Shown: positions 1 through 7,074 of the stretch, one piece after another
How the letters are laid out: every line of letters begins with the position of its first letter
How positions within the stretch are numbered: the stretch's first letter is position 1
Origin: Candidatus Aminicenantota bacterium
GTDB taxonomy: Bacteria; Acidobacteriota; Aminicenantia; UBA2199
DNA length: 18,045 nucleotides
Reading direction: 5' to 3'
Assembly: GCA_023137075.1 (NCBI GenBank)
Contig: JAGLQA010000359.1
Location: forward strand, 1-18,045
Notes under the pieces: model-generated
The model's database searches: none
What the model was told of the DNA's origin: nothing
What the model saw: the letters and a program-made list of their open reading frames with translations, nothing else
Translations under genes and position numbers: made by a program

Positions 1-19
1 TTATCGATTTATTTTTAAT

Positions 20-46
20 CCTTTAATCTTTGACCGGGATTAAAGG
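20..46. repeat. Hairpin-forming inverted repeat downstream of the beta-barrel gene
   Basis: Arms CCTTTAATC (20-28) and GATTAAAGG (38-46) are perfect 9-base complements around a 9-base loop. The element lies just past the stop codon of the minus-strand beta-barrel gene, so it could act as a transcript end or 3' stabiliser. There is no clear U-run on the minus strand, so a classical intrinsic terminator is not supported. The words TGACCGGGAT and GATTAAAGGA recur at 3447-3480. Confidence 0.5.
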
Positions 47-58
47 AATAAGGGAGTA

Positions 59-601
59 TTATAATTTCTTGTAATATCCTGCGGTGATACGGAGAATATC
101 CCCGATTGTTTCCATTATAACGATATAGCGGGCATCGAACCGGATCCCAGACTTCTCATTTAAGGCATATTTGGCACCGCAGCCAAAACCGAAGTTGAAA
201 TTAGTATCTGTATTAGACCAATCTCCAAACAGGGCGCTTTTAACTGATGTGTGGCCGCTGAAAAAACCCATTCCTAATGCGGCATAGGGTTTGATTTTCG
301 GGTTTTTCAGAGTAAAAGGGTAGAGCCCATAAAGATTCACATTCCAGGCATAACTGCTGGTGCTGAAGAATTCTGGATTGAAACCTTTAACGGGGCTAAG
401 ATAGAAAAACAATTCAGCTTCAGCAATGATCTTATCGAATAGGGGTGTGCTCCCGGTTACACCGAAATTTAAGCTGGTGGCCCAGGTGTGATTTATACCG
501 AAACCGATAGCGCCCGCATTGCCTGAAACCTCAAAATCTTTGCCGGCGGAAAAGGATACCAGCAATAATACTAAAACAATAAAAAACAGCGTTTTTCTCA
601 A
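59..601 (-). CDS. Small outer-membrane beta-barrel protein
   Basis: This 180-residue protein has a typical signal peptide: MRK, a hydrophobic stretch to about residue 17, then a likely cleavage near SAG-KD. The mature part alternates short aromatic/glycine strands and polar turns (for example YAALGMGFFSG and FNFGFGCGAKYAL), as in the eight-stranded OmpA-like or 'outer membrane protein beta-barrel domain' families. It ends ...AGYYKKL rather than in the classical terminal Phe. The start is TTG at 599-601, chosen because a perfect GGAGG (607-611 on the minus strand) sits 5 bases upstream and gives a proper signal peptide. It is monocistronic, with its own promoter at 634-662. Substrate or role cannot be read from the sequence; structural or small-barrel function is inferred from the fold only. 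Confidence 0.75.
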   Translation of the reverse strand: MRKTLFFIVLVLLLVSFSAGKDFEVSGNAGAIGFGINHTWATSLNFGVTGSTPLFDKIIAEAELFFYLSPVKGFNPEFFSTSSYAWNVNLYGLYPFTLKNPKIKPYAALGMGFFSGHTSVKSALFGDWSNTDTNFNFGFGCGAKYALNEKSGIRFDARYIVIMETIGDILRITAGYYKKL

Positions 602-633
602 TTTGTCCTCCTTTTTTTTAAAAGTTAAGCCAT

Positions 634-662
634 ATGATAAAATAAAATTAAGAAAAAATCAA
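634..662 (-). promoter_or_regulatory. Sigma-70-type promoter of the beta-barrel gene
   Basis: On the minus strand, TTGATT (657-662) and TATCAT (634-639) are separated by 17 bases. The predicted start leaves a leader of about 26-27 nt containing the GGAGG ribosome site. Confidence 0.6.
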
Positions 663-799
663 GAATAGGAGATGAATTTCAGTAATTCTAATTTTGGAAA
701 TTTTTAATAATATATTCATTTTAATTTTTATTGTTTTTCAGGCTGTAATCGGCATCTCCTTCACTTTACACCAAAACCTGGGTCCTCGCCCCTAAAAGC

Positions 800-828
800 T
801 TGACATTTTTCTAACATTCTCTTATAGT
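800..828 (+). promoter_or_regulatory. Sigma-70-type promoter of the ATPase/TPR gene pair
   Basis: A perfect -35 TTGACA (800-805), a 17-base spacer and -10 TATAGT (823-828) precede a leader of about 35 nt with a GGAGG (857-861) eight bases before the ATG at 870. The rest of 663-799 is AT-rich with nothing else recognisable. Confidence 0.7.
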
Positions 829-869
829 TTCCAATAGTAATATGAAAAGAAAAACCGGAGGTTATCGTT

Positions 870-2189
870 ATGCGGGCTTTTAAATTGGAAGATGTATATG
901 ATTGTTTCGACAGTAATCCCATAAATATCAAAGACTTTGACAAATACTATGTTGACGTGGATGAAGGAAGAGGCTTAACTCCTTTGAAAAAAATGAAGCG
1001 GTTGTTTGAAAGAAATCCCGGGGGAAGCTATAAATTTCTCTTCGCCGGGTACAAAGGGTGCGGGAAAAGTACCGAATTAAACCGGCTGCAAAAAGACCTG
1101 CAAGATGATTTTATCGTCCTGAATTTCTCGGTTCGTGAGGAACTGGATATTCTTAATATCAGTTACATCGAACTTTTTATCGCCCTGATGAAACGGTTGT
1201 TCCAGTTTGCAGGTGAAGAAAAAAAGATAAAGATTCCGAAAAAATATATTGAAAATATTACAAATTGGGTGAAATCGAAAGAGATCGTGGATATTGACGA
1301 GAAATACTTAGGAATGAATGTTGAAACCGGGGCGACTGCCGAAGTCGGAGTTCCTTTTTTTGCTAAATTTTTCGCCAGGTTTACGGCCTCAGCCAAAGCC
1401 AGTTCATCTTTAAAAGAGACACTCAGAGAAACGGTAGAACCGAAACTATCGGAGTTGATTTTAAACTGCAATTTGCTGATAAACGAAATAAAGGCCCAAT
1501 TGGAAAAAATCGATAAAAAGGGATTGATCGTTATCGTTGAAGACATGGACAAGGTAGATCTGCAAAAAGGTGAAGATATTTTTTACGTTCATTCGGCGCA
1601 ATTGACCCAATTAAATTGCCATACTATATTTACCTTTCCCATTGCCCTTAAGTATTATATTCGTTTTACAGCCATTAAAAATAATTACACCGGTTCCTTT
1701 GATTTACCCATGATTAAGGTAAAGAATAAAGACGGTTCATCTTTTGAGGAAGGGCGTAACTTGATGAGGGAAATTATAAAACAGAGGATGGATGTTAAAG
1801 TTTTTGCCGACCCTGCTATTATTGATAAGATGATCGATTACAGCGGCGGCTGCTTGTTCGACCTGTTTCGCATGATTCGCGATGCGGCTGATAATGCCCT
1901 TGATTTTGACCGCGAACAAATAGAAGAAGAAGATTTTAAAGCCGCTTATCTTTACCTGACATCCGATTACGAGAACACCATTGCCGAAAATAAAGCAGAG
2001 CAAATCCCGGTAGATAAATATTATGAAGTGCTGGTGGAATGTGCCAGAGATAAGAAAAAGAAACCCAGGCAGTCGAAGGAACTCTTAGATTTACGAAACA
2101 ACCTGACTGTTTTGGGATATAATGGTGAGAATTGGAGTGACGTCCACCCGGTAGTCAGGGATATTTTGAAAGAAAGAGGAAAGCTTTAA
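870..2189 (+). CDS. P-loop ATPase of unassigned family, first gene of a two-gene unit
   Basis: This 439-residue soluble protein has a clear Walker A, GYKGCGKST (about 60-68), followed by EL, and a Walker B, GLIVIVEDMDK (about 218-228) with the acidic pair E-D, separated by a helical insertion (about 100-210). The C-terminal third (about 330-370: SGGCLFDLFRMIRDAADNA) looks like the lid/sensor helices of an AAA/STAND-like ATPase. The end (HPVVRDILKERGKL) resembles a winged-helix tail. There is no signal peptide or membrane segment except possibly a weak apolar stretch near 161-172. It has a strong GGAGG and a consensus promoter. Its TAA stop overlaps the next ATG by one base (TAATG), so the two proteins are probably made together and may form a complex. 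KAP/AAA_16-type signalling or defence ATPases are the closest classes I can think of. The specific function is unknown. Confidence 0.7.
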   Translation: MRAFKLEDVYDCFDSNPINIKDFDKYYVDVDEGRGLTPLKKMKRLFERNPGGSYKFLFAGYKGCGKSTELNRLQKDLQDDFIVLNFSVREELDILNISYIELFIALMKRLFQFAGEEKKIKIPKKYIENITNWVKSKEIVDIDEKYLGMNVETGATAEVGVPFFAKFFARFTASAKASSSLKETLRETVEPKLSELILNCNLLINEIKAQLEKIDKKGLIVIVEDMDKVDLQKGEDIFYVHSAQLTQLNCHTIFTFPIALKYYIRFTAIKNNYTGSFDLPMIKVKNKDGSSFEEGRNLMREIIKQRMDVKVFADPAIIDKMIDYSGGCLFDLFRMIRDAADNALDFDREQIEEEDFKAAYLYLTSDYENTIAENKAEQIPVDKYYEVLVECARDKKKKPRQSKELLDLRNNLTVLGYNGENWSDVHPVVRDILKERGKL

Positions 2190-3337
2190 TGGTTCAGTCT
2201 ATAAACGAACCCGATTTTTTTGCAAAAATAAATAAAATCGTAAGCTATTTTTCCCGAACTTCTAAGGGTGGTTTTCTCTTTTGTTCCTGCGATAAAACCG
2301 TTCTTATTAATGAAATTATTAAGATTATACTTGAACGGGCTCAATTGAAGAGTTTAAAAATCAAGGTGTTGGATGCAGCTTCGGCGAATGGAGAGCGTTT
2401 TCTCCGAATGGTAAAAGCTGCGGCAGGCGAGAAACCCGATGGGGTGATTCTTTCCCACCTGGATGAGGCGATTGTCTTCACGAAGGATCAAATCATAAAA
2501 GACATCAACCTTTCTCGCGATATTTTATTAGGTTTAAAGCTGCCCTTTCTTTTTTGTGTGACAACCGGAAACATTGCAAAGTTTGCCAACCAGGCCCAGG
2601 ACCTGTTCCTCAGACGAGACCGGGGTGTGATCCATTTCCCCAATGTCCCTGGGATTACAGGATCGGAGATACAAGGATTTATGGGAGAGTTGGCAGAATT
2701 CGGACTTCAAGATATGGTAGAGGCTGAAAGTTTAAATCTCAAAGTTGGGCTTCTCGAAAAACAACTGAAAGAGGCGATAGGAAAAAAATACTCCCCGGAT
2801 CGTATTGCTAATGAAATCGTTCTTGATTTAATCAAGCTTTATTTAAGCGTGTCGAGAGTCGATGAAGCTAATCAATTGTTTGAACGATACCGGCCTTATT
2901 TCAACTTAAAAAATCACCTCAAAACTATTATAACAATTGGAAATTTGTTCAAGGAAACATCCCGGTTAAGCGAGGCACTTGACTTATTTTTTAAAGCCAA
3001 ACAAATACAGGAACAAACCGGTGATAGAACAGGTCGCGGCGTCATCTTTCATTATATCGGTTCTGTTTATTATAAAAAAGGTGAGTTAAACAAAGCTCTT
3101 GAAAACCTGTTAGAAAGCATGAAAATATTTGATAAGGCTGGTGAAACTCTTATCCTGGGATCAATAATTTTACGAATTTCTTCAATTTATAAAAGAAAAA
3201 ACAATTTCAACAAATTTTTTGAATATTTATTGAGAGCTAAAGATGTAATTGAAAAGATTGGTAATCCGAATCTGATCAAGTTTATTGATGGCATAATCAA
3301 TCAAGCGAAAATGGCAACTAACAAAGATCAAGGATAA
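2189..3337 (+). CDS. Degenerate ATPase-like domain fused to TPR repeats
   Basis: This 382-residue soluble protein overlaps the upstream ATPase gene by 1 nt. The N-terminal half (about 1-170) has the strand/helix order of a P-loop ATPase: GGFLFCSCDKTVLINEII where a Walker A is expected, then KPDGVILSHLDEA as a Walker-B-like strand and LPFLFCVTTGN as a sensor-like strand. The glycines and Lys-Ser/Thr of Walker A are missing, so nucleotide binding is doubtful. The C-terminal half (about 205-370) consists of TPR-type helical pairs, for example YIGSVYYKKGELNKALENLL (289-308) and SEALDLFFKAKQIQEQTGD (261-279). A plausible reading is that it is an adaptor or sensor partner of the active ATPase. This is inferred from architecture and coupling only. 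Nothing else is visibly encoded with the pair before the convergent gene. Confidence 0.65.
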   Translation: MVQSINEPDFFAKINKIVSYFSRTSKGGFLFCSCDKTVLINEIIKIILERAQLKSLKIKVLDAASANGERFLRMVKAAAGEKPDGVILSHLDEAIVFTKDQIIKDINLSRDILLGLKLPFLFCVTTGNIAKFANQAQDLFLRRDRGVIHFPNVPGITGSEIQGFMGELAEFGLQDMVEAESLNLKVGLLEKQLKEAIGKKYSPDRIANEIVLDLIKLYLSVSRVDEANQLFERYRPYFNLKNHLKTIITIGNLFKETSRLSEALDLFFKAKQIQEQTGDRTGRGVIFHYIGSVYYKKGELNKALENLLESMKIFDKAGETLILGSIILRISSIYKRKNNFNKFFEYLLRAKDVIEKIGNPNLIKFIDGIINQAKMATNKDQG

Positions 3338-3584
3338 AATCATTAAACTCAAACATTATTAATATGTGATCGTTTATGATAAAAGCTAGATCGTAGTAGT
3401 AGATTAGATTATTAAATGCATTTAGTTAATCGTAATCCTGAGTCTCATCCCGGTCATCCTTTAATCCTGTAAATCCCGGTTCAGACAATTTTTTACTGAG
3501 TACATTTGCCTCCGGCGACCGACTTTTTGAAAAAAGTTGGACAAAAACTTTTCCAAAAGGCCCTGCGGGCCATCTCGAAGAAGG
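3338..3584. other. Convergent intergenic region with repeat words and hairpins
   Basis: No gene is seen in these 247 bases. The region holds ATCCCGGT twice (3447-3454 and 3473-3480) flanking TCCTTTAATCCTG, which shares words with the hairpin at 20-46. It also holds a hairpin CCGACTTTTT/AAAAAGTTGG (3519-3540, one G-T pair) and a second GC hairpin (3559-3571). It separates two genes transcribed towards each other. Confidence 0.5.
3555..3571 (-). terminator. Probable intrinsic terminator of the YchF-like gene
   Basis: On the minus strand, stem GGCCC / GGGCC with a 3-base loop (3559-3571) is followed by TTTT (3555-3558), 14 bases beyond the stop codon at 3585. The stem is short, so efficiency is uncertain. 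Confidence 0.45.
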
Positions 3585-4652
3585 CTATTTGTTAAAACGA
3601 AACTGAATAACATCTCCATCCCGGACAATGTATTCCTTGCCTTCTAAACGCAATACCCCCTTCTCCTTGGCTTGACTGAATCCTCCGGCTTCTAAAAAAT
3701 CTTTCCAGTTAATGGTTTCGCCGCGTATAAACCCTTCCTGGATATCGGTGTGAATCTTCCCGGCGGCCGTATGGGCATTTTCATTGTTGTTGATCGTCCA
3801 GGCTTTGAACTCTTTTTTACCCATGGTAAAAAAGGATATTAAGTTCATTAACCGGTAACTCTTTCCGACAAAATTTTCTTTCATGTATTCGTATTCGTTT
3901 AAACCGTACTCTTCCTGGAACATGTGCCGGTCTTCTTCTTCCAATTCTAAAAGCTCATCCTCGATCTTAGCGCAAAAAACAAAGGTGGCCCGGTTCTGTT
4001 TTTTCTCGTCTCCTAAGGATAAATAGTTGCCATAGGTGTTTTCATCCGCGTTAATAATGTGTATCAACGGTTTGAGCGATAAGAATTTGAATCCCCGGAT
4101 AACGATCTCCTCTTTTGCCTTAAACTCGAATTCAATCAGGGGGGTTCCCTCTTCTAAAAACGCTTTTAGCCGGGTCATTAATTCAAACTCATCTTGCAAT
4201 TCTTTCGACTTGATCTTTTTTATATCGGCCTGGAGCCTCTCTAACCGTTTTTCAATACTTAAAAAATCAACGGCTTTTAACTCTTCCTCTATCGCGCGTA
4301 TATCATGCATCGGATCCACTTCACCTGGAAAATGAGGAATCTCCGGGTCTTCAAAGCCCCGGATAACATGAACCAGGCCGTCGGCTCGTCTTAAAAGATC
4401 GATAAAGGTCTCATTCTTACTTTCACCAAAGGCAATGGCGCCGGTATCTAAGTATTCGATTTTGGCATAAACAGGCGGTAAATCGAAATGCTTTGCCAGA
4501 CGCGTTAATCGTTCGTCAGGTACATCGACGACTGCTTTGTGATATTCGTGGGTGGAGGTTGAAAATTTGGATACTTCCTCCTTTTTGCCGGTTAAAAGAT
4601 TGAATAATAGCGTTTTTCCCGCTTTTGGATAACCAAATATTGTTAATATCAT
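3585..4652 (-). CDS. Diverged YchF/OLA1-type ATPase with TGS domain (DUF933)
   Basis: This 355-residue translation-factor-class P-loop NTPase is related to YchF. Visible features in order are P-loop GYPKAGKT (7-14; YchF usually GLPNVGKS), a shortened switch II (DTGAIAFG, about 69-76, where YchF has the longer glycine-rich DIAGLVKGAS loop), the NxxE nucleotide-base motif NADE (201-204) typical of the ATP-preferring YchF group, a coiled-coil segment (about 120-170), and a C-terminal TGS domain from about 280 with AAGKIHTD, GFIRGETI and RDGDVIQFRFN. YchF proteins bind ribosomes and influence stress responses. This one is probably a paralogue rather than the housekeeping copy. The ATG at 4652 is chosen over an upstream TTG (4688) because it starts right at the first beta strand and sits 6 bases after a TATAAT box. 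Confidence 0.85.
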   Translation of the reverse strand: MILTIFGYPKAGKTLLFNLLTGKKEEVSKFSTSTHEYHKAVVDVPDERLTRLAKHFDLPPVYAKIEYLDTGAIAFGESKNETFIDLLRRADGLVHVIRGFEDPEIPHFPGEVDPMHDIRAIEEELKAVDFLSIEKRLERLQADIKKIKSKELQDEFELMTRLKAFLEEGTPLIEFEFKAKEEIVIRGFKFLSLKPLIHIINADENTYGNYLSLGDEKKQNRATFVFCAKIEDELLELEEEDRHMFQEEYGLNEYEYMKENFVGKSYRLMNLISFFTMGKKEFKAWTINNNENAHTAAGKIHTDIQEGFIRGETINWKDFLEAGGFSQAKEKGVLRLEGKEYIVRDGDVIQFRFNK

Positions 4653-4658
4653 GGTGCC

Positions 4659-4688
4659 ATTATACTCCCATTGTTTTATCCCGGTCAA
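4659..4688 (-). promoter_or_regulatory. Promoter of the YchF-like gene, predicted leaderless
   Basis: On the minus strand, TTGACC (4683-4688), an 18-base spacer and a perfect TATAAT (4659-4664) are followed by GGCACC and then the ATG. The seventh base after the -10, the expected transcription start, is the A of the start codon. No useful Shine-Dalgarno lies at the normal distance. Confidence 0.65.
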
Positions 4689-4698
4689 CCCCGGTTAT

Positions 4699-5373
4699 CT
4701 ATTGGATGTGCAGTGAACTACTGTTGAAAAAGAATACCTTGATGGCATTGAAAATAAAATAGGCACTGAGGAAAAATAACCCATAACCAAGGCACTTTGT
4801 GATTTTTGCCGCTCTGCGGGGAGTAAAAAAACTTTTCATCCTGTTGGTAATAAACACAATCAATGTAAAATAGGTGGCAGCACCTACAGCAACAACAATA
4901 AAGAAGAGTATCTCGTAATTCAACTTAAGCGGAATATAAATATTGATTTTTCTTAGAAATTGTAAAACAACCATCCAGGTCACAATACCTAATGGATTAA
5001 CCAGGACCAGGGATAAGCCTTTTAAAAACGCCCATCTTTTTCGTCTTATTTTTACGACAATAACTTCCTCTTTCCTTGCTACAAACTTTGAATCTCTTAA
5101 TAGGATGAAACCGAGAACACCGGTGACAGCGGCTGTGACAAGAAAGAAAGCAGCTTCCATCATGGGGGAGCGGCTGAAGGGTGAAATTCCGAAAAAAGCC
5201 AGTAACGCCCATATCGCGTCACCTATCGCGCCGCCTGCGGCAACTGCCAGGCCCTGGGGGTATTGTTTTTTCAGGGCAGTATTAAAGATTTCTAAATTGA
5301 CAGGTCCAATTGGAATACAATTAACAAACCCAATCCAATAAACGGAGATATAAAATAATATAATAGGAGACAT
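4699..5373 (-). CDS. LysE/RhtB-family amino-acid exporter-like membrane protein
   Basis: This 224-residue protein has about six hydrophobic helices. The first helix carries the family signature region GFVNCIPIGPVNLEIF, followed by AVAAGGAIGDAIWALLAFFGI, as in LysE-type translocators. A basic loop (VVKIRRKRWAFLKG, about 104-117) precedes LSLVLVNPLGIVTWMVVLQF, which matches the conserved 'NP' helix of the family. The family exports amino acids or small metabolites across the inner membrane; the substrate here cannot be told. The protein lies upstream of, and in the same direction as, the YchF-like gene, with 46 bases between its stop and that ATG. Each has its own promoter. The start ATG at 5371-5373 has no Shine-Dalgarno. 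Confidence 0.8.
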   Translation of the reverse strand: MSPIILFYISVYWIGFVNCIPIGPVNLEIFNTALKKQYPQGLAVAAGGAIGDAIWALLAFFGISPFSRSPMMEAAFFLVTAAVTGVLGFILLRDSKFVARKEEVIVVKIRRKRWAFLKGLSLVLVNPLGIVTWMVVLQFLRKINIYIPLKLNYEILFFIVVAVGAATYFTLIVFITNRMKSFFTPRRAAKITKCLGYGLFFLSAYFIFNAIKVFFFNSSSLHIQ

Positions 5374-5381
5374 TAAAGGCT

Positions 5382-5409
5382 ATTTTATCAGAATAAAGGT
5401 AAAAGTCAA
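5382..5409 (-). promoter_or_regulatory. Promoter of the LysE-like gene, predicted (nearly) leaderless
   Basis: On the minus strand, TTGACT (5404-5409), a 16-base spacer and TAAAAT (5382-5387) lie 8 bases before the ATG. The expected 5' end is within about 2 nt of the start codon, and no ribosome-binding site is present. Confidence 0.6.
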
Positions 5410-5438
5410 ATTTTTTGCGTAAACCCTTAAGACATTTT

Positions 5439-5462
5439 TTGCACTTGCGACGTTCTTTGCAA
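5439..5462. promoter_or_regulatory. Possible upstream activator site for the sigma-54 promoter
   Basis: A partly dyad-symmetric stretch bounded by TTGCA (5439-5443) and TGCAA (5458-5462) lies about 110-135 bases before the expected transcription start, the usual distance for an enhancer-binding protein. The symmetry of the centre is weak, so this is tentative. Confidence 0.25.
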
Positions 5463-5548
5463 CTTTTGTCTCACCTTATCCCGGTGATTTTTTTTAGCAA
5501 TCTTCTTTAAGGTTGATTATAAAACTGTTTTTGAAATTTAGACCGAAC

Positions 5549-5565
5549 TGGCATGAAATTTGCAT
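5549..5565 (+). promoter_or_regulatory. Sigma-54 (RpoN) -24/-12 promoter
   Basis: TGGCATGAAATTTGCAT matches the consensus TGGCAC-N5-TTGCW with one change (C to T). The invariant GG and GC doublets are separated by exactly 10 bases (GG 5550-5551, GC 5562-5563). Transcription would start near 5575 and run into the gene-free stretch ending at the strong terminator 5653-5685. Confidence 0.65.
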
Positions 5566-5574
5566 TCTATTTAT

Positions 5575-5685
5575 GTGAGCTTGAAAAAAAACGAAATTCT
5601 GTTTATATATATAGAAGTCCCCTCCTTTTAAGCTTAAACATATTTACCTCCCGGGTAAGGCCTTCCGGCCTTACCCCTTTTTTTT
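5575..5685 (+). ncRNA. Candidate sigma-54-dependent small RNA with anti-SD motifs
   Basis: Between the sigma-54 promoter and a strong terminator lie about 110 nt without a convincing protein gene. The predicted RNA has an AU-rich 5' part able to form a weak hairpin (TTCT/AGAA, about 5597-5616), a CCCCTCC motif (5619-5625), a perfect 12-base palindrome TTTAAGCTTAAA (5627-5638), an ACCTCCC motif (5646-5652) and the terminator stem. CCUCC pairs with Shine-Dalgarno sequences such as the GGAGG used by several genes in this window, as in known trans-acting regulatory RNAs. An 18-codon ORF starting with GTG at 5575 exists but looks unremarkable. Function as an RNA is inferred. Confidence 0.5.
5653..5685 (+). 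terminator. Strong intrinsic terminator
   Basis: A perfect 10-bp stem GGGTAAGGCC (5653-5662) / GGCCTTACCC (5667-5676) with a TTCC tetraloop is followed by eight T (5678-5685). The U-run exists only on the plus strand, so it ends a plus-strand transcript, although no plus-strand protein gene lies upstream within 2.3 kb. Confidence 0.9.
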
Positions 5686-5805
5686 ATTCAAAATATGATA
5701 TAGTGGAATCCGAATCATTAAAATTCTCCTGAAGGAATGAATAAGTGGATGTGGAAATTAAAAAGATAGAAAATACCGGCGACTCAATTCTGAAAAAAGG
5801 GCGCA
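5686..5805. other. Intergenic stretch after the terminator
   Basis: Nothing recognisable is found between the terminator and the end of the DUF362 gene. I see no intrinsic terminator for that minus-strand gene. Confidence 0.4.
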
Positions 5806-6951
5806 CTACCTGTAAATGACTTTTCCCAGTAAGGGCACTTTGATGGTTATGGCTTTGTGGGGACAGATTTCCTGGCAGCAGTAGCAGCGAATGCAGCGTT
5901 TATAATTGATGTTGGGTCTTATATCCTTGTTTTCCCCCGACCAATCGGCCGCTTTCGGGCTAACCGGGCACTGCAGCACACAGGAACCGCATTTCGTGCA
6001 CAAATCGTAATTAATGACCGGTTTGGGGGAGATGAAATTTTTTAGATAGGTCGGAAAGTAAGAGGGGGTGGGGAACCTGTCTGCCGGTTTTCTGACCGCT
6101 CTGAAATTTTTGTTTATCAATTCCTCTACATCATCCCCGACTGCATCGATCTTATCGTACCGGTAGGTTCCTAACTTTGCCTGTTCCGCGATGACCAGGT
6201 AAGGAACAAATTCGGGGTTCAGGTCGATGAGTTTACAAAAAATAGAATCTAAGGCCGCGGGGTCGGTGGAAAAAAGCAGGACCTTCATTTCTATGGGGGT
6301 TCCCCCGCGAGGCCCGTTTCCTTCCATGGCCGTAATGCCATCCATAATGAATAGCCCGGGTTTTAAATAATTGTTGATATCCACGAGAACGGTTGAGAAC
6401 TCATGGATATCGGGCATTTTGACATGGTATTCCCCCTTCAAAAAACCAGGCACACAACCGAACTGGTTCTTGACAGCACCGGAGATACGGGTTAAACCGT
6501 GGGTCTTCATTTTACTGATACTGATGAGGTTTCTGCCCTTTAACACTCCGGCTGCCAGGTTAAGCTGCTTTGCCAGCAGCGCGTCCGGGTAAGACACTTT
6601 TACCGGGGTTTGAAAATCGGCGTGCCGCATGCCTAATTCATCGGCGACCTCTTTTATTCCGGCTTTCCCGGCTGCCCGTTCCGGTTTGCTTACTGCCGGG
6701 GAATCACCGTAATAAAGGTGGGCGCCTGCTTCTTTGAAGATCTCAGCCGCGGCTTTGAAAACCGCCGGGTGAGTGGTGACTGCTTTTTCCGGTGGCTCGC
6801 CTGCCAGCAGGTTGGGTTTTAACAGAACTTCTTTTCCATTTTTGAGAAAGGAAGATATGCCTCCTAAGAGATCGATACCTCTCCTTACGGAAGTCAGGAC
6901 TTCCCGGTATTCATAACTACCGCATTTAATGACTGCTACTTTCGAGTTCAT
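5806..6951 (-). CDS. DUF362 protein with C-terminal double 4Fe-4S ferredoxin domain
   Basis: This 381-residue cytoplasmic protein has an N-terminal DUF362 domain (about 1-300) with the family's typical segments: LLKPNLLAGEPPEKAVTTHP (44-63), GDSPAV (82-87), ISISKMKTHGLTRISGAVKN (143-162) and DGITAMEGNGPRGGTP (204-219). Two CxxCxxCxxxCP motifs follow, C318/C321/C324/C328 and C353/C356/C359/C363, which should bind two [4Fe-4S] clusters. The family is found with redox and cofactor enzymes but its reaction is not established; electron transfer is inferred from the ferredoxin part. It is complete. The start ATG has no clear Shine-Dalgarno. It follows the FN3 lipoprotein by 123 bases that contain an inverted repeat, so co-transcription with hslVU is uncertain. 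Confidence 0.85.
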   Translation of the reverse strand: MNSKVAVIKCGSYEYREVLTSVRRGIDLLGGISSFLKNGKEVLLKPNLLAGEPPEKAVTTHPAVFKAAAEIFKEAGAHLYYGDSPAVSKPERAAGKAGIKEVADELGMRHADFQTPVKVSYPDALLAKQLNLAAGVLKGRNLISISKMKTHGLTRISGAVKNQFGCVPGFLKGEYHVKMPDIHEFSTVLVDINNYLKPGLFIMDGITAMEGNGPRGGTPIEMKVLLFSTDPAALDSIFCKLIDLNPEFVPYLVIAEQAKLGTYRYDKIDAVGDDVEELINKNFRAVRKPADRFPTPSYFPTYLKNFISPKPVINYDLCTKCGSCVLQCPVSPKAADWSGENKDIRPNINYKRCIRCYCCQEICPHKAITIKVPLLGKVIYR

Positions 6952-6957
6952 GAGTTC

Positions 6958-7065
6958 ATAAGTTGAGAGTTCGTTAGTTAGTAAGTTTAGAAGTTAGAAA
7001 GTATATTTTGCGAAACGATTCGTTGGCCTATAAGCTCAGGTCTACTCTTCAACTCTCTAACTTAT
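6958..7065. repeat. Imperfect inverted repeat between FN3 and DUF362 genes
   Basis: ATAAGTTGAGAGTT (6958-6971) and AACTCTCTAACTTAT (7051-7065) are complementary except for one extra base. The interior is full of GTTAG/AAGTT words and a small AACGA/TCGTT dyad near 7013-7024. The whole is about 108 bp, the size of a small non-coding palindromic element. No target duplication was identified. Confidence 0.4.
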
Positions 7066-7074
7066 TTGACTTAT

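Noticed and set aside
1163..1552. 129-codon frame antisense to the ATPase gene
   Set aside because: Shadow of a real gene that has promoter, ribosome site and Walker motifs.
3338..3440. tRNA or other structured RNA after the TPR gene
   Set aside because: No cloverleaf, T-loop or CCA end could be formed; the sequence is simple and AT-rich.
4943..5341. 132-codon open frame antisense to the LysE-like gene
   Set aside because: It lies wholly within a good membrane-protein gene on the other strand and its translation resembles no protein.
5575..5631. 18-codon GTG-started ORF at the expected sigma-54 transcription start
   Set aside because: It is very short and has no recognisable features. The anti-SD motifs and terminator fit an RNA better, although a leaderless peptide is not impossible.
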